This document shows positions 30,374 to 41,467 of a DNA stretch of 64,000 bases, piece by piece; the first letter of the stretch is position 1; every line of letters begins with the position of its first letter. Source of the stretch: Lacticaseibacillus thailandensis DSM 22698 = JCM 13996 (lineage in GTDB: Bacteria > Bacillota > Bacilli > Lactobacillales > Lactobacillaceae). The DNA lies in NCBI RefSeq assembly GCF_001312865.1, contig NZ_BBER01000004.1, forward strand, positions 171,517 to 235,516, written 5' to 3'. The translations under genes were made by a program, and so were the position numbers. The notes below the pieces were generated by a model. That model did no database searches. It was not told where the DNA came from and saw only the letters and a list, made by a program, of their open reading frames with translations.

Positions 30374-32247
30374 TTAGATTTCGACGTTGCCACTAAACTG
30401 ACTGTTGTACAGGTCGGCGTAAAAACCGTTTTTGGCCATCAAGGCGTCGTGGTTCCCGGTTTCGACGATGGACCCGTGGTTCATAACGATGATGTTGTCA
30501 GCGTCACGAATCGTGGACAACCGGTGCGCGACCACGAAGCTTGTCCGGTTCTGTAGCAACCGTTCCATAGCGTGCTGAATGTGCATTTCAGTCCGCGTGT
30601 CGACGGAACTCGTGGCCTCATCCAAAATCAAGATTTCTGGATCCGCCACGAACGCCCGGGCAATCGTCAGCAACTGCCGCTGCCCTTGACTCAGGTTTGA
30701 CGCCTCTTCATTGAGGACGGTATCGTAGCCGTTCGGTAACTGCCGTACGAACGAATCCACGTGCGCTGCCTTGGCCGCGCTGAGAATCTGTTCATCCGTC
30801 GCGTCTTCACGCCCGTACTTCAGGTTGTCCCAGATAGTGCCGGTAAACAGCCAGGTATCCTGGAGCACCATGGCAAAGTGGCTGCGTAGGTCCTCCCGGC
30901 TCATGTCGCGGGTATCCTTACCCCACAGGCGGATGGAACCACCCGTGACGTCGTAGAAGCGCTCCAACATGTTGATTACCGTAGTCTTCCCGGCCCCAGT
31001 TGGCCCGACGATGGCAATCATCTGCCCGGACTGCACGTCCAGGTTGTAATCCTGCATCAGGGTGTCGGCACCCGGATAACCGAACTTAACGTGGTCCAGT
31101 TTGATGATCTCATCCGTCTTGGGTTCTGCGGGCAGGCCGGACGGAGTGTCTTCCATTTCGGGTTCGTCAAGCACCTCGAAAATACGCTCAGCGGACGCGA
31201 TCGTCGACTGAATGGTGTTCGAGAGGTTGGCCAACTGGGAAATTGGCTGGGCAAACTGCTGGGTGTACTGCAGGAAGGCCTGCACGTTCCCCAAAGTAAC
31301 GCTACCATTCGCAACTTGGACCCCACCAACAACGGCTACAAAGACGTAACCAATGTTGTTCATGAAGGTCATCAACGGCATCATGATCCCGGAAACGAAC
31401 TGCGCCTTCCAGGCAGCCTGGTAGTAACGCTCGTTTTCTTCCTCGAACTCATGGACCATGACTTCTTCACGGTTGAAACTCTTGACGATTACTTGCCCAC
31501 CATACGTTTCTTCAACCTGGTTGTTGATTAACCCCAGCGACTTTTGCTGGGCGGCAAAGAAGCGTTGCGACTTTGGCGCCACAATACCAATGGCAATCAC
31601 GGACAACGGAATCGTGACCAACGCAATCAGCGTTAACTGCCACGATATCGTCAGCATCATCCACAACGTCCCGATGAAGGTCATCGTGGAAGTGACCATC
31701 TGCGTCAGACTTTGCTGCAACGTGCTGGCAATGTTATCCATATCGTTAACGGCACGGGACATAATGTCACCATTGTTGTGCGCGTCGTAGTAGTGCACCG
31801 GCACCCGCTTCATCTTGGCCTTAAAGTCGCGGCGCAGATCGTAAACGGTCAGCTGACTAACTCGGGTCATGATGAACTGCTGCAGGAAACTGAAGAGGGC
31901 ACTGGCCAGGTACATGACGATGACCGTGGCGATAATGGTTTCAATTTTACCCCAATTAATGGGTAGGTGCTGATGTGAATCCCTGCCTTTTGTTCAGACT
32001 GACCCTTCATCACCCCGGCAAAGATTTGGGTCGTTGCTTTCCCCAAAATCTTGGGGGTCCGAATCTGGAAGTAAACGGAGGCGATGGCCATGATCAGCAC
32101 GAAGATGACGGCGACCAGCCGGCCCTTCATGTAGCCCAACAGGCGACCGGTCGTCTGCCAGAAGTTCTTCGGCTTTTCGACTAGGCCCATGCCGCGCATG
32201 GGTCCGTGTCCACGAACGGGAGCGGTTTTTGTAGTACTTGCAGCCAT
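30374..32247 (-). CDS. Multidrug-type ABC exporter half, second subunit (one frameshift)
   Basis: About 624 residues after repair: an N-terminal tail, six membrane helices and a nucleotide-binding domain. The latter has Walker A GPTGAGKTT, signature LSQGQRQLLTIARA, Walker B ILILDEATSSVDTRTE and the switch His in VVAHRLSTI. The frame breaks near 31950; one more C gives YPINWGKIET. It overlaps the stop of the first subunit (TAATG). The pair resembles heterodimeric exporters such as LmrCD/BmrCD, in which this subunit carries the complete catalytic site. Confidence 0.92.
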
Positions 32248-33977
32248 TACGCTTCATCCCCTTCCCGAATCTGTGAACTAACAATTTCTTGGTACGTTTC
32301 GTTATTAGCCTTCAATTCCTCGTGGTTACCAAAGCCGACCACGCGACCTTCATCCAGTACCACGATCTCGTCGGCGTCGGCCACGGTGGAAACCCGCTGA
32401 CCCACGATGACGACAACCTTGCTACTGATATCCGGGTCGTCCTTCAGGGCCTGACGCAGGTTGGCGTCGGTCTTGAAGTCCAGGGCGGAGAAGGAATCAT
32501 CAAAGACGTAGATGGAAGCCGGCTTGACCAGCGCCCGCGCAATAGCGAGCCGCTGACGTTGACCACCAGAGAAGTTAGCCCCACCCTGCTCGACCATGTA
32601 GTCCAAGCCGTCGGGTTCTTCCTCGATGAAGTCACGTGCTTGGGCAATTTCCAGGGCGTGCCAAATCTCATCGTCGGTCGCGTCGGCTTTACCCCATTGC
32701 ATGTTCTCGCGCACGGTGCCCGCAAACAGTACGGCTTTCTGGGGAACAAAGGCCACCGTCTTGTGGAGCTCCTTCAGGTCGGCGTCCTTGACGTCGATCC
32801 CGTTCACACGGACGGCACCCTGCTCGACGTCGTAGAACCGCGGAATCAGGTTGACCAAGGTACTCTTCCCGGAACCAGTCCCCCCAATCACGGCGAGGGT
32901 CTGCCCGGCGTGCATGTCAAAGTTGGCACCGGTCAACGCCGGATTTTCGGCGTGGCGGTAACGGAACTCGACGTGGTCAAACTGTAATTCAGGCGTCGTG
33001 CCGTCAAAGTTCTTGGCGTCGGCTTTGGAGTCGATCGGTGAGTTTTGATCCAACACTTCGTTGATCCGGACCGCTGATGCCTGGGCACGCGGCACGAACA
33101 CGAAGATCATGGCCAGCATCATGAAGCTCATCAGAATCTGCATCGCGTAAGTCATGAACGCGATCATGTTCCCGGTGTTCATGGCCTGGGCGGCGATCAA
33201 ATGACCACCCCACCAAACAATGCCGATGTTGGTGGCACTGATTACCAGCGTCATCACGGGCACCATGAGGGCCATGATGGAGAAGACCTTCACGGCGTTG
33301 TGGGTGTAATCCTGGTTAACACCTTCAAAACGCTTCTGTTCAAAGTCGTCCTGCCGAAACGCGCGGATAACGCGGACCCCGGTCAAACCTTCACGGAAGA
33401 CCAAGTTGATATTATCGGTCTTTTGCTGCATCTTGCGGAACAGCGGCACAGCAAAAATCATGATCAAACCGATGAACACCACCATGATCGGCAACACGAT
33501 GACGAAAATCTGCGTCAAGGTGTGGTCCTTTTGATAAGCCAGGAAGCTGGCCCCAATGAGCATGATTGGTGCCATGATCATCATCCGCAGGGCCATGATG
33601 GCCACGTTTTGGATCTGGACCACGTCGTTAGTGGTCCGCGTGATCAGGGAACTGGTCCCGACGGTGTCCATTTCGTCGTGAGAATAGTTGATAACTTTGC
33701 GGTAAATGTCCTTGCGAATGTTGGCCCCGAGACGCTGGGAAGCACGCGATGCCAATAAGACGTTCATGACGGCGGCCAGCACACTGATCAGGGCAAAGAT
33801 GGCCATTTCGCCACCCTTACGCCAAATGTAGTTCACGTCCCCCGTTTCGACACCATTGTTCACGATGTCGGAGGTCAAATTAGGCAGGTACAAGTTACTG
33901 ATAACCTGGGCAACCATAAATAGGATCGCGCCCACCACGGCCCAGTATGAAATGCGGCCCTTTGCTAATCTAAGCAT
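32247..33977 (-). CDS. Multidrug-type ABC exporter half, first subunit
   Basis: The intact 576-residue protein has six helices and a nucleotide-binding domain with Walker A GGTGSGKST, signature FSGGQRQRLAIARA and Walker B IYVFDDSFSALD. The glutamate expected after the Walker B aspartates is replaced by Asp (FDDSF). This degenerate site is the hallmark of the non-hydrolysing half of heterodimeric exporters. The switch region reads VVIVGQRVSTV, with Gln in place of His, which agrees. It follows tetR with an overlap of 8 bases. Confidence 0.93.
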   Translation of the reverse strand: MLRLAKGRISYWAVVGAILFMVAQVISNLYLPNLTSDIVNNGVETGDVNYIWRKGGEMAIFALISVLAAVMNVLLASRASQRLGANIRKDIYRKVINYSHDEMDTVGTSSLITRTTNDVVQIQNVAIMALRMMIMAPIMLIGASFLAYQKDHTLTQIFVIVLPIMVVFIGLIMIFAVPLFRKMQQKTDNINLVFREGLTGVRVIRAFRQDDFEQKRFEGVNQDYTHNAVKVFSIMALMVPVMTLVISATNIGIVWWGGHLIAAQAMNTGNMIAFMTYAMQILMSFMMLAMIFVFVPRAQASAVRINEVLDQNSPIDSKADAKNFDGTTPELQFDHVEFRYRHAENPALTGANFDMHAGQTLAVIGGTGSGKSTLVNLIPRFYDVEQGAVRVNGIDVKDADLKELHKTVAFVPQKAVLFAGTVRENMQWGKADATDDEIWHALEIAQARDFIEEEPDGLDYMVEQGGANFSGGQRQRLAIARALVKPASIYVFDDSFSALDFKTDANLRQALKDDPDISSKVVVIVGQRVSTVADADEIVVLDEGRVVGFGNHEELKANNETYQEIVSSQIREGDEA

Positions 33978-34615
33978 GTGATTCTCCCTTCAATAACACA
34001 CCATGTTGTAACCAGTCGAGTAACCACGCCATCCGCTCCTTTACTTTAGCAACGGTGTCGGGATGCTCGCCCTCCTGGTGGTTGTAGAAATAAGCCAAAG
34101 ACTGTGCGAACCCGCCCATGGTTGTGCGGAACAACAGTTCTTTTTGCTGATTATTGGTCACGCGGAGACCGGAAAAGTCAATGTGCTCCTGCAAGTACCG
34201 CCGGCCGGCGCCATGGCGGTGCACATTTTCCCCAAAGGCGGCGTGGCTGGCCGACTTGAAGTTCATGTTGCTAAACACGTTGCGGAAAAATGGCGCGTCA
34301 TCACCTTCAAGTAACCGGTCAATGGTGACGTCAAAAAAATTCCGTCACTGAGGCAAAGAAATCACCGTGATGCGCCTCCACAATGGCTTTGAACGCATCA
34401 ACGAACCGTTGCCCCTCCGTTTCGAGTAAATAGTAAAAAAATGTCCTGCTTATCCTCAAAGTACTGGTAAAAGCTCCCCCGCGGGACGCCCGCCAGCTCA
34501 ATAATGTTCGAAATTGATGCCTTGGCGAATACCGCCCGGGTAAATTCCGTCTTGGCGGCCGCATCATGCGGGCTTGTTTCGCCGCTGGTAGCCGCAGAAA
34601 TGTTGGTTTCGGCAC
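33970..34615 (-). CDS. TetR-family repressor of the multidrug ABC operon (three frameshifts)
   Basis: Frame repair gives about 214 residues from the GTG at 34615, which follows AAGGGGGG. The N-terminal helix-turn-helix reads AAKTEFTRAVFAKASISNIIELAGVPRGSFYQYFEDK across the breaks, the TetR signature. The C-terminal ligand domain runs to 33970. The breaks are near 34558 (one G missing) and in the 7-base A runs near 34434-34440 and 34334-34340 (one base extra each). The gene overlaps the first ABC subunit and probably represses the operon. Confidence 0.82.
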
Positions 34616-34642
34616 AAGGTCGCCCCCCTTCGCGTAAAATTA

Positions 34643-34675
34643 TGACGTAATGTCATGTGACAGTTTGTCATTATA
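34643..34675 (-). promoter_or_regulatory. Promoter and tandem operators of the tetR operon
   Basis: A perfect -10 box TATAAT (34670-34675, minus strand) is directly followed by two 13-base imperfect palindromes. TGACAAACTGTCA is at 34658-34670 and TGACATTACGTCA at 34643-34655. They are 15 bases apart centre to centre and overlap the start of transcription. Such paired sites suit a TetR protein binding as a pair of dimers. Confidence 0.7.
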
Positions 34676-34981
34676 CACCCCTGGGCGACGAATGAACATA
34701 ATTTTTTTTAGGATTTTCTGAAACAAATGCACCTGGGTCCCAGGCGCCGTAGCGTTAAGCCATTATGGCATAAAAAAAACAACTATCACAATTGCACAAT
34801 CGGTGTCGCCGCAGCAATGCCCATCCACACGATACCAGGCAGGGCTACTATTGGCGTATGGCACCGCGCGCAGAATTAAGTGCGTTGTGGTCACTGGTAG
34901 GATAACGCTTTCTCCGGTGGTACTAAAAACAAGGGCGGCTGCGCATATCGCCCGCAACCACCCGTAGGTACCTTCGTTAAC
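34676..34981. other. Intergenic region without a supported gene
   Basis: Just over 300 bases between tetR and the M20 gene. It holds the upstream part of the tetR promoter and several A/T runs. A possible weak hairpin with TTGTTTTT lies at about 34925-34960 on the minus strand, downstream of the M20 gene. I see no credible coding sequence. Confidence 0.4.
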
Positions 34982-36168
34982 TTACTTGTGCTGTTGCAAA
35001 TACTCAACCGCAGCAGCCCCGACCGCTTTAGCGGCAATAATCAAACAATCCTCGTTCATCAGGAAATTGGGGCTGTGGTGTGGGTGGCTCTGCCCGTCGT
35101 CCGGGTCACAGCCAATGTACAAAAACGTGCTGGGCAGCGCCTGAGCGAAGTAAGCAAAGTCTTCCGACGGGTCTTGCGGCCCCACGTCGGTCACCGCCCG
35201 GACTTCCGGAATGTTGGCAGACTGAATATTGTGCACCGCCTGCATGGTCAGGTCCGGATCGTTAAACAAGACGGGGTAATTATCGTCGTAGTCCACGTCC
35301 ACCTGCACGCCGAACATGGCGGCCACACCCTGAGCAATCTGTTCGATCTGCTGGCGCACAGTCACCCGGGTACTTTCCTTCATCACGCGCACATCCCCCT
35401 TGAGGGTCACGTTCTGCTTAATGGCGTTAAACGACCCCACGCCGTCAAACGAACCGATCGTCACGCTAGCAGTATCAAACGGGTCCACCCGCCGCGATAC
35501 CACAGTCTGGAGCGCGGTAACAAAATAACTGCCGGCCACGATGCGTCGTTGGCTAAGTGCGGCATGGATGCGTGTCCGCCTTTGCCCACCACCGTAACCG
35601 TAAAGTTGGCCCGGCCCGTTTGCGTCTCACGCACGTGGTAACCGACCGTCCCCGTTGGCATTGACGTCATCACGTGCGCACCCAGGACGTTGTCGACGCC
35701 AGTCAGGACGCCGGCGGCCAACATTCCCTGCGCCCCACCGGGAGAAACCTCCTCGGCGCTGGTGGATGATCCGCACCCGCCTGGTAACTGGTCGCGTAAC
35801 TGCCACAGGGTTCGGGCTAGTACCATCATGTAGGCGGTATGGCCGTCGTGGCCGCAGGCGTGCATCACTCCGGGTTGCTGGGACTTGAACGGCAGGTCGT
35901 TATCCTCCTGCACGGCCAACGCGTCAAAGTCCGCCCGCAGTGCTAGCGTCGGGCCGGACTGACCGCCCGGAATGTCCACCGCAAACCCGTACCCGTCGCC
36001 ATAATCAGTGACGGGACAATCAAAGCCGGCGTAAAACCGTTTAATGTAGGCCGCCGTCCACTGCTCGTGGAACGAGACCTCCGGATGCTGGTGCAACTCC
36101 CGCCGAATGCGGATAATCTCTGATGCTGCTGCATCCAGTTGCTGCATTAACGTTGCTAATAAGTCCAT
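34982..36168 (-). CDS. M20-family amidohydrolase/peptidase (several frameshifts)
   Basis: About 395 residues after repair. The metal-binding motif HACGHDGHTA (near residue 100), the segment AEEVSPGGAQGML and the C-terminal DPSEDFAYFAQ with PHHSPNF belong to the HipO/AbgB-like amidohydrolases. These enzymes cleave N-acyl or aminoacyl bonds in the cytoplasm. Breaks occur near 35540 and around 35755-35785, where a short out-of-frame stretch replaces the conserved VRIIHQPAEE. The start at 36168 follows AAAGGGTGG. It is the last gene of the fumC-exporter cluster. Confidence 0.88.
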
Positions 36169-36204
36169 CACAACCACCCTTTCATATGTAAATGTACTGC
36201 GCGC

Positions 36205-36678
36205 CTACCGCCGTTGACTGACCTCACGGTGTAACAGCCGCTGAATCCACGGCCGCACCTGGTTCATCAACGCTTCCGCCAACACGAACCCGATGGCCAA
36301 CGCAAAGGCCACCGTCAACGTTTTGATCAGGCCTTGCTGTGCACTGGCATCGTGGCCCAACGTAAAGTTCTTCATACTCATATAGATAATGGCCCCCGGC
36401 ACCAGCGACACCAGGCACGGAACGTACATCACGTTCACCGGTGCCCGCACCGCAATGGCCGCGACGTTCGCCAGTACCCCGATGGTCAAAGCCGCCAGCA
36501 GGTTGGGCAGGATCACGTTGCCGGCCACCTGGTCGACCAGGACGTACACGCCCCAAGCCAAGCCACCAGTAACGCCCGAAGCCATCAACGTCCGTCGCGG
36601 CACGTTGGTAATAATGCCAAAACCGACGGAGGACAAGAAGCCAAAGGCAACTTCAATGAATAAATTAACTAAGTTCAT
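36205..36678 (-). CDS. Threonine/serine exporter, small subunit (ThrE C-terminal half, DUF3815)
   Basis: The 157-residue protein has five hydrophobic helices and the segment VTGGLAWGVYVL followed by YVPCLVSLVPGAIIY. That matches the DUF3815/ThrE_2 half of split ThrE exporters. It overlaps the end of the DUF1212 half upstream, so the two parts are made together. The start is the ATG at 36678 or the GTG at 36684. Confidence 0.88.
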   Translation of the reverse strand: MNLVNLFIEVAFGFLSSVGFGIITNVPRRTLMASGVTGGLAWGVYVLVDQVAGNVILPNLLAALTIGVLANVAAIAVRAPVNVMYVPCLVSLVPGAIIYMSMKNFTLGHDASAQQGLIKTLTVAFALAIGFVLAEALMNQVRPWIQRLLHREVSQRR

Positions 36679-36680
36679 CT

Positions 36681-37439
36681 TCACGCCCCCATGACTAACT
36701 GCACCAGGACCGACCCCAACACCACGCCACCACCAATGGCAACGGCTACCAAGATCGCATCCACCGCGCGCACCATTCCCGAGATGGTGTGCTTACCAAT
36801 TAATTCTCGTAGCGAGTTAGTCAGCGCCACGCCGGGGACAAGGGGCATCAAGGCGCTAATAATGATGTTATCGCTACTAACGGCCCAATCTAAGTGCACC
36901 AGCAGTACTGCTAGTACCGCAATCGTGAACCCACCCACAGCTGAAGTAATGTAGGGCGTTTTAGTCTGGTGGCCGACCCACTGCGCCGCTAGGTAACCGG
37001 CAATGCCGACCCCAAAAGCCCAGGCTAAGTCCCCCCACGTAGCTTTGAACAGCAACATCGGGGCAATTGATACCAACCCGGCGCCAATGATCTTTTGAAC
37101 CCAGGTAAAGTCGATCACCTTCCGGTCAATGGCGGCAATCCGCCGCTGCAAATCGTCAAAACTAAGGTGCCCCGCCACGAACTGCCGGGACACCGAGTTA
37201 ATCTCGTCCACTTTTTGCAGGTTAAAGTCGCCCGTGCGCACCTTGATTAGGTGGGTGTGAGCTTCCGTTTGGGCATCGACAAACACCGCCGTCATGGTGG
37301 CATGGCAGCTCAATTCGAGCCCGGCCGCGCGGCCAATGTACTCGGCGGTCCCCTCGACCCGCGAGGTTTCGGCCCCGTTTTCCAGCAGGATCTTCGCCAC
37401 ACGGCCACTCAACTCAATTACGTCTTCTTCACTGGGCAT
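36681..37439 (-). CDS. Threonine/serine exporter, large subunit (ThrE N-terminal half, DUF1212)
   Basis: About 252 residues from the ATG at 37439. The soluble N-terminal domain has the conserved ILLENGAETSRVEGTAEYIGRA segment with the probable catalytic-like ETxRVE motif. Five helices follow, ending LPGVALTN-like (PLVPGVALTNSLRELI). Together with the next gene it forms a split ThrE transporter that exports amino acids or related molecules. It lies 18 bases after fumC. Confidence 0.9.
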   Translation of the reverse strand: MPSEEDVIELSGRVAKILLENGAETSRVEGTAEYIGRAAGLELSCHATMTAVFVDAQTEAHTHLIKVRTGDFNLQKVDEINSVSRQFVAGHLSFDDLQRRIAAIDRKVIDFTWVQKIIGAGLVSIAPMLLFKATWGDLAWAFGVGIAGYLAAQWVGHQTKTPYITSAVGGFTIAVLAVLLVHLDWAVSSDNIIISALMPLVPGVALTNSLRELIGKHTISGMVRAVDAILVAVAIGGGVVLGSVLVQLVMGA

Positions 37440-37456
37440 TGCCCGCACACCCCCAA

Positions 37457-38826
37457 TTAGTCGTCGACCCGCGTCATGCGTAGCGGGTTGGTCCACTCGT
37501 CAAACTGCGCCGCCGTGACTTTGCCAGACGCTAACGCCGCGGCCCGCAACGTGGTACCGTCCCGCAGCGCCTGCTGGGCGATTCGCGCACTGACTTCATA
37601 GCCAATATGTGGTGACAGGGCCGTCACCGTCATCAGTGAACCGTCCACCGCCGCCCGCATGTGGTCGGCATTGGCGGTCATGCCGGTCAGCAGCAGCCGA
37701 TTGAACTGGTCCAACCCGCCGCTCAGTAATTCGACTGACTCCAGCAAAGCCGCAATGATGACCGGTTTGTAGACGTTCATTTCAAAGTTACCCTGGCTGT
37801 TGGCCACGCTGATGGTCACATCATTACCCATAACGCGGGTAGCAATCATCGTCAGGGCCTCCGCCTGGGTCGGGTTAACTTTGCCGGGCATGATCGAGCT
37901 ACCCGGCTCGTTGGCGGGGATGGTCAGCTCCCCGTAGCCACCACGGGGACCACTAGCAAGAAAGCGAATATCGTTGGCAATCTTCAGTAGGTCGGTTGCG
38001 AGCGTCTTCACGGCACCATGTGCGTTAGTCAACTCGGTATGCGCCGACAACCCGTGGAACTTATTGGGCATGCTGGTATACGCCACGCCCGAATCACTGA
38101 TGAGTTGCGAAATAATCGCCTTGGTGGTGCTGGTCGTGGTGTTGAGCCCCGTCCCCACGGCGGTACCCCCGAGTGGTAGCGCACGCAACTGGTCCCGGGC
38201 CTGCGTCAGCTATGTACGTCTTGTTCCAACGTGGCGCGCCAACCGGAAACTTCCTGGCCAAAGGTGATGGGTGTGGCGTCCTGGAGGTGCGTCCGCCCCA
38301 ACTTAACGGTGTGCCGGTACAGTTGCTCCTGGGTCTTGAGCGTACTCAGGGTGTGCTGTACTACGTTGATGAGCCGCCCCATTGCAGCGTAGGCCGCCAT
38401 GTGCATCGCGGTGGGAAAGGTGTCGTTGGAACTTTGCCCCTGGTTGACGTGGTCGTTAGCCAGTACCGTCGTCCCGGCTGCTTGGCTCGCCTGGTGGGCG
38501 ATCACTTCGTTGACGTTCATGTTGGTCTGGGTGCCGGAACCAGTCTGGTAGACCCGCAGTGGAAACTGGGCGCGCAGGTCATGGTCGTTAAACGTCAGGA
38601 GGCCACTGGCCACCTGCACGATACTGTCAGCAATCGTGGTTGGCAGGCTGCCATCACGACCATGCACGGTGGCCGCGGCGCGCTTGATCTCAATCAGCGC
38701 CCGAATCACTGGTAGGGGCATGAGCGGACCGACCGCAAAGTTGTGGCGAGAACGCTCCGTTTGCGGGCCCCACCAAACTCCGTCAGGTATTTCTACCGCA
38801 CCGAGCGCATCGTTTTCAATTCTCAT
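37457..38826 (-). CDS. fumC: Class II fumarate hydratase (one frameshift)
   Basis: FumC interconverts fumarate and malate. Visible are GSGTQTNMNVNEVIA, GQSSNDTFPTAMH and the superfamily signature GSSIMPGKVNPTQ. The N-terminus (MRIENDALGAVEIP) starts at the ATG at 38826, after AAGGGG. The frame breaks near 38210; one more C (CATCAGCTG) joins LEQDV to LTQARDQL and gives about 456 residues. It heads a probable four-gene unit with the ThrE halves and the amidohydrolase. pckA at 61 kb also acts on four-carbon acids. Confidence 0.93.
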
Positions 38827-38857
38827 GACCATACCCCTTTTCGACTTTGTTGCTTCT

Positions 38858-38886
38858 ATTGTCACCGCCCGGTTCATTTTTGTCCA
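38858..38886 (-). promoter_or_regulatory. Promoter of the fumC unit
   Basis: TGGACA (38881-38886) and GACAAT (38858-38863) are spaced by 17 bases, about 30 bases before the fumC start. Confidence 0.5.
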
Positions 38887-39097
38887 GAGCACGAAGATAA
38901 CGGTTGCTCGGACCTGTTGTTGATATGACTACCATTGCGGTGGGCCCGGACCGCGATGACCTGCGACCGGGGGGTACGCCGCCATGGCCGCTACCTGGGC
39001 GCAACCGGTGTTTCGATATCGGCTCTGACTGCCCTTGGCGGGTGACCCGCTCTTGGACTAGCGCCGTGAGCCTGCCCTGAAGGCTCACTCACGGCAT

Positions 39098-39126
39098 AAA
39101 AAAAACGGTTGCCGTTAAGCAACCGT
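39098..39126 (-). terminator. Terminator after the first tRNA-Gln
   Basis: Arms 39105-39112 and 39119-39126 form an 8-base stem with a 6-base loop, followed by eight T on the minus strand. The rest of 38887-39097 shows only a further small hairpin at about 39066-39088 and no gene. Confidence 0.92.
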
Positions 39127-39135
39127 CATCAGTGA

Positions 39136-39206
39136 TTGGGTATCTAGGGATCGAACCTAGGATTATGGATTCAGAGTCCACTGCGTTACCACTTCGCTAA
39201 TACCCA
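39136..39206 (-). tRNA. tRNA-Gln (anticodon CUG), copy 1
   Basis: The cloverleaf is complete: acceptor TGGGTAT/ATACCCA, T arm with GGTTCGATCCC and a 7-base anticodon loop CTCTGAA between TGGA and TCCA. The anticodon is CUG, reading CAG glutamine codons. CCA is not encoded. An identical gene lies 400 bases upstream. Confidence 0.93.
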
Positions 39207-39494
39207 ATAATATTCATTTCTGTGCCAAGCACAATAAATACTATACGCAGAATCGCGCGTGCCGTCAACCGGATTGACGATTTTTCTTGATATATTCCAC
39301 CGTACGTCGAGGAATAAGCCCGCTGAACCTATTTTTGCATCGAGTTACCGGCCGCCCGTAACTCACGCAAATCCACGGGCCAGGCTACCTAAACGATTAA
39401 CGGTTACGCTAGTCCAGCGTGACCCGCACTGTAGACAAATTGATGGCAGCCCACCACCGGCTAAACCACCCACCAACCTGGCGGGCACGTCCAC

Positions 39495-39524
39495 GAAAAA
39501 AACGCGCCCCACCGACGGGACGCG
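39495..39524 (-). terminator. Terminator after the second tRNA-Gln
   Basis: A GC-rich stem (39503-39510 with 39517-39524, one mismatch) is followed by seven T on the minus strand. Between the two tRNA genes I see no coding sequence. Confidence 0.85.
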
Positions 39525-39535
39525 CCAACACTTGC

Positions 39536-39606
39536 TTGGGTATCTAGGGATCGAACCTAGGATTATGGATTCAGAGTCCACTGCGTTACCACTTCGCTAA
39601 TACCCA
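39536..39606 (-). tRNA. tRNA-Gln (anticodon CUG), copy 2
   Basis: Identical over its 71 bases to the copy at 39136-39206, with the same CUG anticodon. Each copy has its own terminator, so they are separately transcribed units. Confidence 0.93.
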
Positions 39607-39752
39607 ATATCATTATTTGCGTGCGCTGAGCACGGGAAATATCTTACCGCGCTTTCCGGGCCGCCGTCAACACTTTCAGCCAACTTTTCAATGCAATTTA
39701 TGAGCAACCAGAGTAAACTGAAGGTACTAATGACGAAAGAGGGAGAAAGTTT

Positions 39753-41181
39753 ATGAGTTTATCCGCATGTACCTCGATCCTGGTCGGCAAAGCTGCTAGC
39801 CTGGACGGCACAACGATGATTGCCCGCAACGACGATACGTTCCTGCCCCTGACCCCACAGCGCTTCTATATGCACCCCGGTTGGAAGGGTAAGAAGGGCC
39901 AGACGGTCACGTCACCCCTGAACGGCTTTACCGCCGAACTACCCGAAAACGGCTACCGTTACAACGCCGTGCCCAACGTCGACCGCGAGCACCTCGGTGA
40001 CTACGAAGAAAGCGGCATTAACGAAAAGAACGTGGCCATGAGTGCAACTGAAAGTACTTATGGTAACGAACGTGCCCTGCCCACGACCCGTTGGTCAAAG
40101 ACGGCCTGGATGAAGACTTGATCGTGAACATGACCCTGCCTTCATCGAATCCGCCCGCCACGGAGTCGAATACCTCGGCCAATTGATCAAGCAATACGGT
40201 TCCCCAGCTGGTAACTCGGTGCTGTTCTCCGACCGTGACAGCGTGTGGTACATGGAAATCGTCACGGGTCACCACTGGGTTGCTCAGCGCATCCCCGACG
40301 ATGCCTACGCCGTGGCCGCCAACCAGGTAGCCATCCAGCAGGTCGACTTTGACGACACCGACAACTTTGCTTGGAGTGAAGGTATCCGCGAGTTCGTTGA
40401 GGATAACCACCTGAACACCGACAAAGAAGGCTGGAACTTCCGTCACATCTTTGGCACCATGAACGAAAAGGACCGCCACTACAACACGCCGCGTGTATGG
40501 TACGCCCACCACGTGCTGAACCCCGAAGTCCCGGACGAACCTGAATCCGCCGACCTCCCGTTCATCATGCGGACGAACCACAAGATTTCTGTGGAAGACA
40601 TCGCGCAGATCCTAGGTAGTCACTACAATGAGACTAAGTACGATCCGTTCGGCCACGATGGTGACGAGCGCGACCGGCTCCGTTACCGGCCAATCGGCTT
40701 GAATCGGACCCAGAACTCCCACGTCCTGCAGGTGCGCGACAACGCGCCAGCGGGGGCGGAAGGTATCATGTGGCTGTGCCTGGGCTACCCAACGTTCAGC
40801 CCGTACGTGCCGTTCTACACCAACGCCAACGACACCGACCCGTCGTACAGTACGACGCCACTGAAGCTCGACACGGATGTCGACTCCGCTTACTGGATGT
40901 ACCGGACGCTGTCCACCATTACTGAGAGTCACTACAGTAAGTTCATTCAGCAAAACCGGGACTACCTGACTGCCCTGTACCGCCGCTTCCGTGAGCACGT
41001 CGCGGAAACTGACGCCGCGGCTAGCGAACTGAGTGGCAAAGACCTGACCAAGGCCCTGACTGAGGCTAACTACAAGATCGTTGCTGAAGCCAAAGCCGCC
41101 ACTAAGGCCCAAATCAACGACATGCTGATGCAAAGTATCAACCTGTCGCGCTTGACGTTCGATATGGACAAGAACCTGTAA
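39753..41181 (+). CDS. pepD: C69-family dipeptidase (PepD type), two frameshifts
   Basis: Cytoplasmic N-terminal-nucleophile dipeptidase. Cys6 in MSLSACTSILVGK is the catalytic residue exposed after processing in this family. TTMIARNDD and the SATESTYGNERAL segment follow, then DRDSVWYMEIVTGHHWVAQR. The frame breaks near 40080 (expected DPLVKDGLDED) and near 40138 (expected TLPFIESARHG). Repair gives about 476 residues. The start follows GAGGGAG. It has its own terminator and stands alone. Confidence 0.92.
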
Positions 41182-41222
41182 TTACAATTGGACCGGGGGC
41201 CGCACTTGCGGCTACCCGGAGG

Positions 41223-41264
41223 ACCACCAACCTGCTGACTGTTGCCACCAGGTTGGTGGTTTTT
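41223..41264 (+). terminator. Terminator after pepD
   Basis: Perfect 12-base arms 41223-41234 and 41249-41260 are followed by TTTTT. Confidence 0.92.
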
Positions 41265-41467
41265 CTTTGGGTTCGGCATTAAAGCAATAATAAAATCAGC
41301 CCCAAGACGGATACCGCCTGCTCACGCATCAACGATAATGAATATGTGTTACGGCAACCATTATTTTTGGAGCAGGAAACCCCGTGAGTGTGAGCAGTCA
41401 TCTTTGACCTCATCACGGTCGGAACCCGGTCATCTTTAGTTAACTATACACTTTGGAGGTAATCACT

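Noticed and set aside
34763..34957. 64-residue frame on the minus strand between tetR and the M20 gene
   Set aside because: No ribosome site, and its composition matches neither a soluble nor a membrane protein; it looks like chance.
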